64,000 nt of DNA from the NCBI GenBank assembly GCA_012932295.1, contig JAAONU010000001.1, positions 40,658,780 to 40,722,779 of the forward strand, read 5' to 3'. The stretch is from Cyclina sinensis (lineage: Eukaryota > Mollusca > Bivalvia > Venerida > Veneridae). A program made the position numbers and the translations under genes. The stretch's first letter is position 1. Each line of letters opens with the position of its first letter. The notes below the pieces were generated by a model. The model searched no databases. It was not told the origin of the DNA and saw only the letters and a program-made list of their open reading frames with translations. Shown here piece by piece: positions 24,874-34,841 of the stretch.

Positions 24874-26569
24874 TATTTACATTTTCAACTATGTTACAAT
24901 TGCTCCACTCGTAAAGATATAGAGGTATTTTAGGATATTTTTTTCTAAATACATATGATCATTTTTACGTAGTCTTCACATATAGGATCTGTTCATGGAA
25001 GCTATGAATATTCTGTATATTTCACAAACTTATTTGCTGGTATAAGATGTTAGTATTGGTACTGGGTAAAAGATGGAAATAAGTCCTATTCTTTACTCAG
25101 ACAACTTATTTTTTCCTAATTATGAGGATTTCAAATGATGTGAATAAATTTTTAGATATCAGAGACAAGCGTGACTGAAACAGAATATAAATGTGATGTT
25201 CGAAAATTGACACTCTAGACATAAACTGACCAGCGGAGATAAGGATTTTTTTAGGCCCCGGATCCGGGTAACCCCGTTTATTTTCCCTGTCATAGGTTAA
25301 GTAGAGAACTCTAAGAAAAAGTCGGAAAACTTAATCGGAGGTCGGAGAACTTTAAGTAGAGTTCGGAGAACTGAAGTAGACCTCGGAAAACTTAAGTAGA
25401 GATCAAAGAACTTAAGTAGAGGTCGGAGAACTGAAGATAATGATTTACAAAAAAAATTCATTTGAAACGTTTAATTAAAAGCGCTTGAATTTCAAACAGA
25501 TTTAATCAGGATTTTACAAAGAAACAGAATTGTTAAATAATTCACCAAAAATACTAAATTCATTTTCAATGTTTTATCACAACATGCTTTAACAACATAC
25601 ATACTTAATAAATAGATACGGTATTATTAAATAATTTACAAAAATGCTTTGGATATTATATCAAAACACGCTTCAAATACACAAAAACCAAAAAAAATCC
25701 TAAATTCAAGAATGAGCTTGTTTGTGCTGAGAATAATCGCTTACTTTTTCCAACTGAATGACTTTAAATAAATCACAGCTATTCAAAAATATGTTCGGAC
25801 CAAAATCGTAACATTTATTATGTGCAATTCGTTATTGCAGACCAAAATACATTATATCAAAGAATAGACCAATTTATTATTCTTTTTTTATTTCCAGACA
25901 CCAATGATAAACAGTTAAGCCTGTGTCAGTCTAATTATAGTAAATCCGTTTCAAATTTGCATTTTCTGCCCTTTTCGTCAGCTTAAGTAAGCCACTTTTC
26001 CTCTGTCTCGAGGTCGAAACACGTTCAGTGTGAATTAAAAACATGATTAAAATAAACTCTTTGCATTGTCATAAGTGACTGAAAAGTAAGACCATGTTAT
26101 ACCATAATTACTCGTACACAACTACCTAACGCTGTATTTAATCTAATAAGAGCACAAAGCTAACAGTTTTCTCATTATCTGAAATATAAACAGTGTAATT
26201 TTATACACTATAAATATCATTATTATGAAAAGTTTACTCGAAATCAAAGCATTTTTTAAAAGAATTAGTCATTCATACATTTATTAAAGGATCGTTTCAT
26301 GCAAGATTCCATAAACAAGAAGATCACGGAAACAATAAACATTAGTTCGTTAATAAGCTAGCTAGTTAATCCAACTATCCACGATGCTTAAACACATTTT
26401 CTTCCTATTAAAAAGAATAATTCACACGTTCTTCTTGCTTGGCTTCATATACAACACGTTCTCTTAAGTGAAAGACGACACCAATACAAAAGATTCTGTT
26501 GAATGACGCCAGTCTATACATCATACCGAAGACGTGTAAAGCAAACAGTGCATATTCTCCATCTTGGTT
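24874..26569. other. intergenic stretch between convergent receptor genes
   Basis: AT-rich, with no open frame of note. It holds the 20-bp tandem repeat at 25296-25438 and probably the 3' untranslated regions of both flanking receptors. Confidence 0.6.
25296..25438 (+). repeat. degenerate 20-bp tandem repeat, about 6-7 copies
   Basis: Repeated units resemble CGGAGAACTTAAGTAGAGGT. Successive copies are 20-21 bp long and vary by a few bases. Confidence 0.85.
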
Positions 26570-27859
26570 TTACATATCGATATAGTCGACGGAGAAAGAT
26601 TTTATGATGTCAGAGTTCTTGTACAGGCTCATGAAAGTAAAGAACGTAAATGCCCAATATACTATAAAGTTAAAACAAGAGCAGTACATATCAAATGTTT
26701 TGCCTACCAACATCCAGGTAACTTCGCCACTTTTTGAATTTTCTTTATTTCCTTCTCCATTCTCACAGCTGGCAGGTGCTGAATTTGTACGGTCGTCTGC
26801 GGTCACTTTTCCCGCCTTTTTCTTTGGTCGGCAACACATGCATCTTAATGTTATTATCAGATACTTGGTAGCAACCGGCACTTTCCCTTTCCTGTCATAA
26901 ATTCGCATCGACACAATGCAGGTGAACATAATATATGAACTGTACAACAAGAGGAACATTAAATAGTAATAGATATAAGCGATAGGGGAAGAGCTTTGTG
27001 GAACATTATTGTTTATAATCTGCATGTAGACGGCAAAAGACAAAAAAGCCGTTATTGCCACAGCACTCCTCTCCCCAGAATGCGCAGGCATATAAAATAC
27101 GAGATTATTAATTCCTCCAAGAAAGACTAAAGGAACTATAATATATATTATGTAGAACTCGCTCCGTCTTTTCAACGTTATATTGATCATGATCCCCGTG
27201 GGTCCGTCGTGCAAAGCATAGCCGATTATACTACTGTTTAAATACCTCCACTGGCTGTTAATTGCCCAGTAAGAAGTGTCTGCAGTCGATGACAAGGAGT
27301 AAAACCTCAGGTCACCTCCCCTGACTGTAAGGGTTGTCATGGTAATAGTGCAGTGTTGACTGTCAAAAGGAAAGAATGTCACATCGACAGGACAAGTAAC
27401 TTTCAGAACAGATCCCAGTGTAGCAACAACAATGCCGTCATGAGTAATCCGTAACATTTCAGACCCGTTTCCAATTTCTTGTAAGGTCTCAAACGATTCG
27501 CGAATAAAAGCTCTCGGTGTCCAAATATCTTCTGGTGAAATAAGAAGGGACGATTTACCGCCAAAGTCTTCAGGAAGCCAGGACATGCGCTCTTCTCTCC
27601 AAGTCAAATTGAATAACACTGTCACAGACAATTCACCTGACAATTCATCAAATGTGTTAAGACTCAGCAAATATACATATACTCCAATTTTAGCAGCGTC
27701 GCTTTGATTTGTGAGAGGCAGCAGCTTTTTGTTATAGTTTGCCATCAATTTGGTGTAAAGGTCGTCGGTTTGAGACACATTGAGACAGGAAGCCAACATT
27801 CCTGACTGAACCACATACAGGAAAAGATACGCGAATTTGTTCCTAGTACTTGAACGCAT
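26570..27859 (-). CDS. nicotinic-type Cys-loop receptor subunit, single coding exon (receptor 3)
   Basis: A 429-residue subunit. A signal peptide covers about 8-25. The Cys-loop is C156-C170 with FFPFD. Where receptors 1 and 2 have the loop-B tryptophan, this protein reads TTLTV, so the tryptophan is replaced by leucine. The loop-C cysteine pair is also absent. Classical acetylcholine binding by this subunit alone is therefore unlikely (inference). M1 is about 235-258. M2 begins GERSAVAITAFLSF with E263 at -1' and L273 at 9'. Position 16' is glutamine and 20' asparagine, so the outer ring is uncharged. M3 is about 293-318. The cytoplasmic loop has RCMCCRPKKK (339-348), and WMLVGKTFDMYC precedes M4 (about 393-412). 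A tail of about 17 residues follows. The neighbour at 30553-31824 is its closest relative here, on the same strand. Confidence 0.95.
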   Translation of the reverse strand: MRSSTRNKFAYLFLYVVQSGMLASCLNVSQTDDLYTKLMANYNKKLLPLTNQSDAAKIGVYVYLLSLNTFDELSGELSVTVLFNLTWREERMSWLPEDFGGKSSLLISPEDIWTPRAFIRESFETLQEIGNGSEMLRITHDGIVVATLGSVLKVTCPVDVTFFPFDSQHCTITMTTLTVRGGDLRFYSLSSTADTSYWAINSQWRYLNSSIIGYALHDGPTGIMINITLKRRSEFYIIYIIVPLVFLGGINNLVFYMPAHSGERSAVAITAFLSFAVYMQIINNNVPQSSSPIAYIYYYLMFLLLYSSYIMFTCIVSMRIYDRKGKVPVATKYLIITLRCMCCRPKKKAGKVTADDRTNSAPASCENGEGNKENSKSGEVTWMLVGKTFDMYCSCFNFIVYWAFTFFTFMSLYKNSDIIKSFSVDYIDM

Positions 27860-27900
27860 AGTGGTCTTTCTTTACATTTCCGAGACTGGAAAAAAACAAA
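27860..27900 (-). promoter_or_regulatory. predicted leader 3' splice site and start-stop upstream codon pair
   Basis: On the minus strand TTTGTTTTTTTCCAG ends at 27886, which would start the coding exon at 27885. The 25-base leader then contains ATGTAA (27877-27872), a start codon directly followed by a stop, before the receptor ATG at 27859. The functional meaning is inferred. Confidence 0.45.
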
Positions 27901-30552
27901 TACATAAAGAGAGAAAATGATGTAGTTAGGCTTGTGTTGTTTTATTTTTTCTTTGAAGAATCAAAGACTATAAAAATAAAATACATAAAGACAGACAGTG
28001 TTGATAAAGAGATACGCCGTCAGGTTATGGACAAAGGCTGTGAAAAAAACAAGTTTGATAATTATAAATTTCTATTTATTTTATGTTTACTGAAGAGTTA
28101 CATTAGAATAACAACAGAACAGATGAGCTTGATTTACACCGATATTCGACCAATATAATCTAAATATTAAGTGTATAGGTAAAACAAGCCATTCCATAAC
28201 AATAGCCTTTGAATAAAACGACAACTGTTTAAAATGTCATTCATAAATTAAGAAAATATATATATAAATTAGTGATAATTACCAGTTGCCAGTATCATCA
28301 ATTTCCCATATCAAATATCATCAGCTATTCGATTTTTCAGAAAAGAAGAGAGTTAACGCAATATAACAAAGTTCTGTTCTGGAACTCATTTTTGTCGAAT
28401 GCTTATTATTTCACAATGCATAAGTGTAAACTAAAGAGGATTCTTTTTGTCAGAATTCGAGCTCGAGCTGCCGAGGCAATGTAGTGTCATACAACACCTT
28501 ATACGCTACACAAATAAAACGAATTCTTACTTAAACAACATTTATTCATATTTCAGTATTTTCTCTATCCTTAATAATGCAATGATTCTAAATAAAAATA
28601 ATAGCTGCTATAAAACTCATAGTGATATTACAACTAAATAACACAATGAGTCGAAAACTCGAATCAAACATTTCCAAATGCACACTATTAAATACAGATG
28701 TTTTGCAGAGCTATACATTCTTGTGACACAGGTAAATACAATCAGCAGAATTGAACATTATTCAAACAGATCAATTTCCTCACGTGCTATAATAGATTAG
28801 AATCGATGCAAACCGATTTGTCATTCCTACAGGGAGTGCGTTAAACAATCCCAGCTCTTAGTCGACGAAGGGCGTTCTTTCACATGATGCTTTCAAAGAG
28901 TCACGTGAGATTAACGTAATCAATCTTTTCAAAACAAATGTTTATTCTGCTGAAAAAGTTAAAGCTTTTAGCTTCTGACTGTGTCGCAGCATTTCACGTT
29001 TTTTGTTGTTGCCACAGAGCTGTTTCTTTGTTGACAAACCTCTTATATCTCAAGTTATAAACCATTATCACCGCATGAAAAATGTTCCTTTTTTATGGCA
29101 ACATAATATATGGCAATAAAATCACAAGTCAACCGTTACCTTACTGCCTCTTTTGTTACACAGGATCTCCACAAGAATACACTTAAGACCACATAGTATT
29201 ATATCTTCTCGCTGTTAGCCCAAACTCGGCTTGCCTCTGTGTCGGAAGTGCATGTGGCGGATGTGCAGCAATAAGTTGCAAATGATCAACAATATAATAT
29301 TCTCTATGTTCACGATTATATTGTTATGTCTTGCAAACAAGATTTTTGACTTTGAATTGTGTTTTAACAAAGGAAAATAACTGAACAAAAGAGCTGTAAC
29401 TTGACAAATGCTCCGAAGATATTTTGTTTGCATAAGGTTTTATGGGTTGAAGAATGTTGTTTAAGTGAAATGACAAACTCTTTGAATGTCTTCTGTTTTG
29501 TAAGTTAAGCTACACCAACACATCCATCTTAATTACTACAGGGCCAAATCACAGATAAAAACATAAAGGAGATGGTGTTCTACATGTATATAATTTGGCT
29601 GTACTAATGAAGGACAGGCAGACAGAAGGTAGGACACTTTACTACATATTGCTTCAATCTGGTGACCATTTGTTATTTCAAAATCCTGTAATGTATCAAT
29701 GATTTGACATGTAGGAAGAAGTCTATATCCTATAATGTACTAATAAGATATGGAGCGGACACAATGACCAAGGTACGCAGTATTTCATTTCATTTGGCGA
29801 TATAGACGATGGACTGGCTGCTCTGTGAATCATAGCCTAAGTATCAGCTACATTTCTGCCAAATTATTTCAAAATCATGTAACGAACCAAAGAGTAAGAG
29901 AGCTGGAACAAACATGCAGGAAGATAATATGCTTTTTCATTTGGTGGTTACGGCATAAGGATATGCATTGGTTTTCGACAGACTGATTTCATATGCCTAT
30001 ATATATTATTTAAAAAAAAACTGAGTATGCAGAATTTTATGTTCTTTGGCAATTTTGACGAACAAACAGTGAAAAAAACATAAAGTTCTACGTCATGTTG
30101 TCTCAATCTGGTAAACATTATTTCAAAAACTTTAGATGTACATGTATTACTTGGTTGCAGAGTCGATACGAACGTAGAGGCCGGGAGTATTCTGCAGTTA
30201 TTATCTGGACAATGTTTTCTGACCTTGATCTTGCAAACCCAGGTCATATTCATGATGCGTCGTTTAAATGTGATTAAACGTTGTGGCAAGTCATATCAAA
30301 ATACAATAAAAAAAATGACTGAGTTACAGAGCGGACACGATTTGTGCGTGGATACTAAATGGTACAGTTGAACGGACAGGCGGACAGAGAAGAAGGGTGC
30401 TCTCTCAAAAGAACATTTGTGCCATGTCATTTCAAAATCCTTTGATGTACGGCAGACTTACAGAGCGAACACGGACATAAATGCCGGCAATAAACTTTAT
30501 TGTATAGACAAAGATTTCTGGCCTTAATCTTGATTTTTACAGTGTTGAATTT
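27901..30552. other. intergenic stretch between receptors 3 and 4
   Basis: AT-rich. The part from 27901 to 29550 holds nothing I can name. The part from 29560 to 30490 contains degraded repeats, listed separately. Frames in it are short and unconvincing. Confidence 0.55.
29560..30490 (+). repeat. degraded interspersed or tandem repeat copies
   Basis: The phrase ATTTCAAAATCCTGTAATGT recurs in diverged form near 29683, 29866, 30119, 30291 and 30428. It is often followed by CAGAGCGGACACGA-like sequence and accompanied by GGACAGGCGGACAGA-like motifs. Spacing is irregular (about 135-255 bp), so this looks like several old copies of one family. Confidence 0.6.
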
Positions 30553-31824
30553 TCATTTCAAAAATTCTGCATTGAAGTACAGGCTAACGAAAACTCCCCA
30601 TGTGAAACCAACAAAGAACAGAAAATTAAAAAGCGCACAGTAGATATCAAATGTTTTTCCAACATAAGCCCATGTGATCTTTTGGTCAACTGATTCGCTT
30701 TTTTGCTTAATGTTGCTTGCTTCAGGGTTGTCCTGACCTATTCTGTTCATTTCAAGAGCGATCACTTTCTTGGTCTTCTTTCGAGTCTTGCAGTATGAGC
30801 ATCTCAAAAATAATACAATGGATGTCGCCATGGCAGGAACCTCCCCCTTTTTATCGTAGATACGCATCGATATAATACACATTAACATAATGAATGAGCT
30901 GTAAATGAGTAGAAACATCAGGTAGTAATATATGATGGCAATAGGCGCCGAACTTTGGGGAACACTATTGTTAACTATCTGCATGTACACGGCAAAAGAA
31001 AGAAACGCTGTGATAGCCACTGAACTTCGCTCTCCAGAATTTGGAGGTATAGAAAATACAAGATTGTTGATTTTTCCAAGAAATATCAACGGAATGACTA
31101 TGTAAATGATATAAAATTCACTGCGTCGTTTTAGTGTTACATAAATATTGATACCCGATGGACCATTTGGGTAGGCAAAGTCGGTAATACTGGTGTTTAA
31201 CAAGGTCCACTGGCTGTTTTTCTCCCAATGGGTGCTGCCCGCAGTCGAGTAGAGAGCATATAACTTCATTTCTTCAGTTCTAACTGACAGAGTCGTAAAG
31301 GTAACTTTACACGTTTGACTATCAAAGGGGAAAAAAGTCACATCTACGGAGCAAGCCACTTTAACAACAGTTGCAATTATCCAATCAACGACACCATCAC
31401 TAGTGATCCTCAGCATGTCAGACTGGTTACCAACTTCCTTTAGAGTATTATAAGACTGGCGAACAAATGTTTTTGGCCGCCATATGTCTTCCGGAGAAAT
31501 GAGGAGAGACCGTTTCCCGTCAAAGTCCTCAGGGTTCCAGGTCATGCGTTCTTCCCTCCAGGTTAAACTTAGCAAAAGGGTCAGAGCAAATTCGCCTGTT
31601 AATTCATCAAATTTATTCAAACTGCCTATATATACAGATATTCCAACCTCAGCAGCCTCGCTTTGGTTAAGAAGCGGAAGCAGTTTCCTATTGTAGTTTG
31701 TCAGCAACTTTGTATATAGATGATCGACCTCTGACACATTCAAACATGATACAAACAGTTTAGTATTAATAGCAGAAAACAAAATGTAGAAACTTCGAAC
31801 GAAGACCAATATCTTTGGATACAT
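30553..31824 (-). CDS. nicotinic-type Cys-loop receptor subunit, single coding exon (receptor 4)
   Basis: The open frame extends to an ATG at 31887 (444 residues), but I place the start at 31824. A good 3' splice site (GTATTTTGCAG, ending at 31843) lies inside the longer frame just upstream. The shorter product (423 residues) matches its relatives and begins with a signal-peptide-like stretch. In numbering from the 31887 start, the Cys-loop is C179-C193 with FFPFD. Loop B reads TTLSV, so its tryptophan is lost as in receptor 3; loop C has no cysteine pair. M2 begins GERSSVAITAFLSF with L296 at 9', glutamine at 16' and asparagine at 20'. WAYVGKTFDIYC precedes M4. The cytoplasmic loop carries RCSYCKTRKK. 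It forms a same-strand pair with receptor 3, probably by tandem duplication. Ligand unknown. Confidence 0.93.
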   Translation of the reverse strand: MYPKILVFVRSFYILFSAINTKLFVSCLNVSEVDHLYTKLLTNYNRKLLPLLNQSEAAEVGISVYIGSLNKFDELTGEFALTLLLSLTWREERMTWNPEDFDGKRSLLISPEDIWRPKTFVRQSYNTLKEVGNQSDMLRITSDGVVDWIIATVVKVACSVDVTFFPFDSQTCKVTFTTLSVRTEEMKLYALYSTAGSTHWEKNSQWTLLNTSITDFAYPNGPSGINIYVTLKRRSEFYIIYIVIPLIFLGKINNLVFSIPPNSGERSSVAITAFLSFAVYMQIVNNSVPQSSAPIAIIYYYLMFLLIYSSFIMLMCIISMRIYDKKGEVPAMATSIVLFLRCSYCKTRKKTKKVIALEMNRIGQDNPEASNIKQKSESVDQKITWAYVGKTFDIYCALFNFLFFVGFTWGVFVSLYFNAEFLK

Positions 31825-31829
31825 CCTCT

Positions 31830-31860
31830 TCCTTCTATTGGTCTGCAAAATACAAAATGC
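31830..31860 (-). promoter_or_regulatory. predicted leader 3' splice site deciding the start of receptor 4
   Basis: Minus-strand GGCATTTTGTATTTTGCAG runs directly into ACCAATAGAAGGAAGAGG and then the ATG at 31824. This mirrors the leader splice sites predicted just upstream of receptors 1 and 3. Confidence 0.5.
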
Positions 31861-32575
31861 CATGTTTGATTGTGTGTCTGCTTTCAAAATTAGAGATGAT
31901 ATATTTTATCGAGGGCAAATAACGTAACATTGACAAGAAAATACCTTCCTGTCTCGAGACATTTTGCTATTTTGATTATTTTTCTTCGTTTAAATTATGA
32001 TAAACTCAGAACATTTTGCAAATTGCCTGATACGACTGCTTGTTTTTTCTTTTTCATTTTGGTGAAAATGTTACAATGCAATAAAAAAACTCTTCTTCCC
32101 TCATTTAATGTTCAGTCCTGAATTCGGAACTTTTTTTTATCTTATTTTGAAATAAAAAAAACACGTTTACTACACAAATAAATCATATTTTCCTTTGATT
32201 TATTGTATAGTTTATAGTATTATCTTAATTTAAAAAAAAAAACTCTACAGAAAATATTTTTATCGACCGCCAAAAATCGAAAAATGCAATTAAACAGCAA
32301 AAAAATTAAAACAACTGAAATATTACCTTTTGTTCAAGTGAATTCCATAACCAGAAACAGTTGTTTGCTACAGCGCAGCTTCTAGATTTGTAATCATCAG
32401 ATCTGATTTAGTTTAAAAATAGTAACAAATAATCAATGCATAAACAGCAGGAAAGCAGACACTAGCAAAAAGGGAATATTTTATTACAGAATTTGATACC
32501 ACCTATACAGAGACCACACTACGAATAGAGACCACTAGGAAAAGACTTGTATACTTAAAGACCATCTGTCGGGTT

Positions 32576-33161
32576 GGGGGGGGGGGGGTGAAATCCCGGG
32601 ATCGCCTTTAGAAAAGCCGGGATCGTATTAAATATATAGTAATACCGGGAATATACCACCTGCCATAGGTGTCATCGATGAATTATCGATTAGCGCATAC
32701 CTTTTGTTATAGATTTGCATGTAAAGTATAAGCATGAAAAATCTTCTTTTTTTTTTCAGTAAATTAATTTTATCGTTGATGGATTTTTAGTTTTTTATAT
32801 TGGAGATAGTTGCGATATTCTTTTTGTTATTATTATTTGCATTTTAATTAAATACAATTAAGATACTATTATATTAAGGTGTTGAGTTTTCAAACTACAT
32901 TACCGTTTTGCATACTCAATATCATTGTCTAACTCTGAATAATCTTAATTGTGATTTCTGCATTTCAAGTTAGTTGAAATGCAAACTGGTATAGCTCTAA
33001 TGATAATTTAATCTTAATTTTAAATCAACATAATGGTCAATATACATATGATATGATCAATTAATATAACTTTTTATTGCCACAAATTACGACAAATATC
33101 AAAACCAAAACAGTATTTGTTTAATACCATCCCGGATCCCGGGATTTTCCCCTCACCCCCA
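32576..33161. mobile_element. terminal-inverted-repeat element with a G-run (MITE-like)
   Basis: The left end has 13 consecutive G followed by TGAAATCCCGGGATC. The right end (about 33128-33161) is its inverse: ATCCCGGGATTTTCCCCTCA then CCCCC. The interior of about 530 bp is AT-rich and non-coding. No target-site duplication was resolved by eye. Non-autonomous DNA transposon is the likely class. Confidence 0.6.
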
Positions 33162-34587
33162 CTCTATTTGTTCACAAACATGGTGATATTTTTTCTTAAA
33201 AATTGCATTTCACGTTTTGGATATATATAGTGGTCATCAGTTACGGGAACAATATGTGAAATTGTATGATATTTCAGCAACTGTTCATGAACGGTCTGTA
33301 AGCCATCGCTTGGAACTCTGGGTAGATTCTGGCGGAAATGCATCTTATCTTGCTTGCTTGAATATCAAAAATACCAGTCTGGTTGCTTAATGTCAAGACT
33401 TAACTCTTTGTCAAAAGTACTTTGTTTGACGATGTACCTGCGTTTTTATGCCATGTTCTTCAGTGTGGGAATTTTAAGGCTTATACCATTTATTGCTTTC
33501 TGAAATTCTATTTTTCACGTCGAAAACATTTTCTTGAAATGGAAAAAAAGCAGTTATTACTAACACAAATAGATCTTCATATAACATAAAAATGGTATCG
33601 GATTTATGAAATCAAGGAAAAGAAACTTTTGAGCTAAACGAATATATACTTAATCCATTGCTCTTTTTATGTATAAACGAGTGTATAATGTATACAAATG
33701 GTTTACATCAAAGGTTGTCCCCTTTGCTTTGCCACTGCATTCATTTTCCACTATCAAGAACATTACCAGCCATGAAGCTTTTTTGGAATATTAATACATG
33801 TATAATTTTGTATATGGAAGTATTGTCAAAGGTTATATCAGCAGAACAGAGCAGAGAGAATAAGAGCAGAACAGATATTTATTTGCATCAGACTTGAACA
33901 TGAAAATTCATCGTCATAGTATTAGTTACATACATCGGCCTCGTATCGCCTTGTCAAATTGATATAACCCGAGCTGCCAGGGGAGGATTTATATCAGTTC
34001 GAACAGGCCATACGAAGCCGTACACCCAGCCAAGAGTATATATAACGAATTTATAATACCGCAGATTATTCTAAAAACAAAAACTGGTTTATTTTCTTCA
34101 CAGAATATACAAAAATGCGTTTTATCATAGTAGAATTAAGGGTCTCATGTGATTTTTTTTTTCAAGTGTGTACATCTTTATAACTGGGTTTGTAACACAC
34201 ATTGTTAATTTCAAAATACAACTATTATAATCTGTGAAGCTTATGTAAGCAAGATGCTTACGGCTTCGCAAGTCTTTATAGATGTTTTTAAATACTGAAT
34301 GGCTGTTTTTTTGTTTTGTTTTGTTTTTCGTTTCATTATAAAGAAATTCAAAATTATGAATCATATAATTCAAACTTATGAATCATATGAATCAATTTTA
34401 GCCAAAAAAAATTGAAATGGGTGTCAGTTTTTTTTTCTCAGGATTTTCACATATTTATGTTATGCCTACCAATGAAATATAGGGAAATATCAGTGAGATA
34501 AAAGTGATAATACACTGTTTTGAATCAGTTAATTACCATTTTGATAATACATGTTTTGTGCCCGAACTACTTTTTTACCTGATTCAG

Positions 34588-34841
34588 CCAAGAACCACAC
34601 TGCTCCAATAATTGCAGGAAATAGTGAATCTGGTCCTGCATCAAGAGGATTTTTCATGAACAGTCACTTTCATGGAAATGTTACTTTCAATTTCAATTCC
34701 TCTAAAACTGCAACCCAGCAACTATCTCAACAGGTCATAAATTCCAGTCCAAAAGCTGGCCTGCTTGATGAAACTTCAGGAATTTCCCCACCACGTAAAT
34801 ACAAGAGAATCCGCTGTATTTCAGACAGTGACAGCGAGTGA
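34588..34841 (+). CDS. orphan terminal coding exon, unrecognised protein
   Basis: I do not recognise this protein. A pyrimidine-rich acceptor (TTTTTTACCTGATTCAG, ending 34587) opens an 84-codon frame ending TGA at 34841. The peptide is Asn/Ser-rich (GNVTFNFN in the middle) and ends with a basic patch plus acidic tail, PPRKYKRIRCISDSDSE, which looks nuclear. Polyadenylation-type AATAAA occurs at 35046-35051. No upstream partner exons were found between 31.9 and 34.5 kb. It may be the last exon of a gene with very long introns, or a stranded fragment. Similar tails occur, from memory, in Crypton-derived proteins of invertebrates; that link is weak. Confidence 0.4.
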
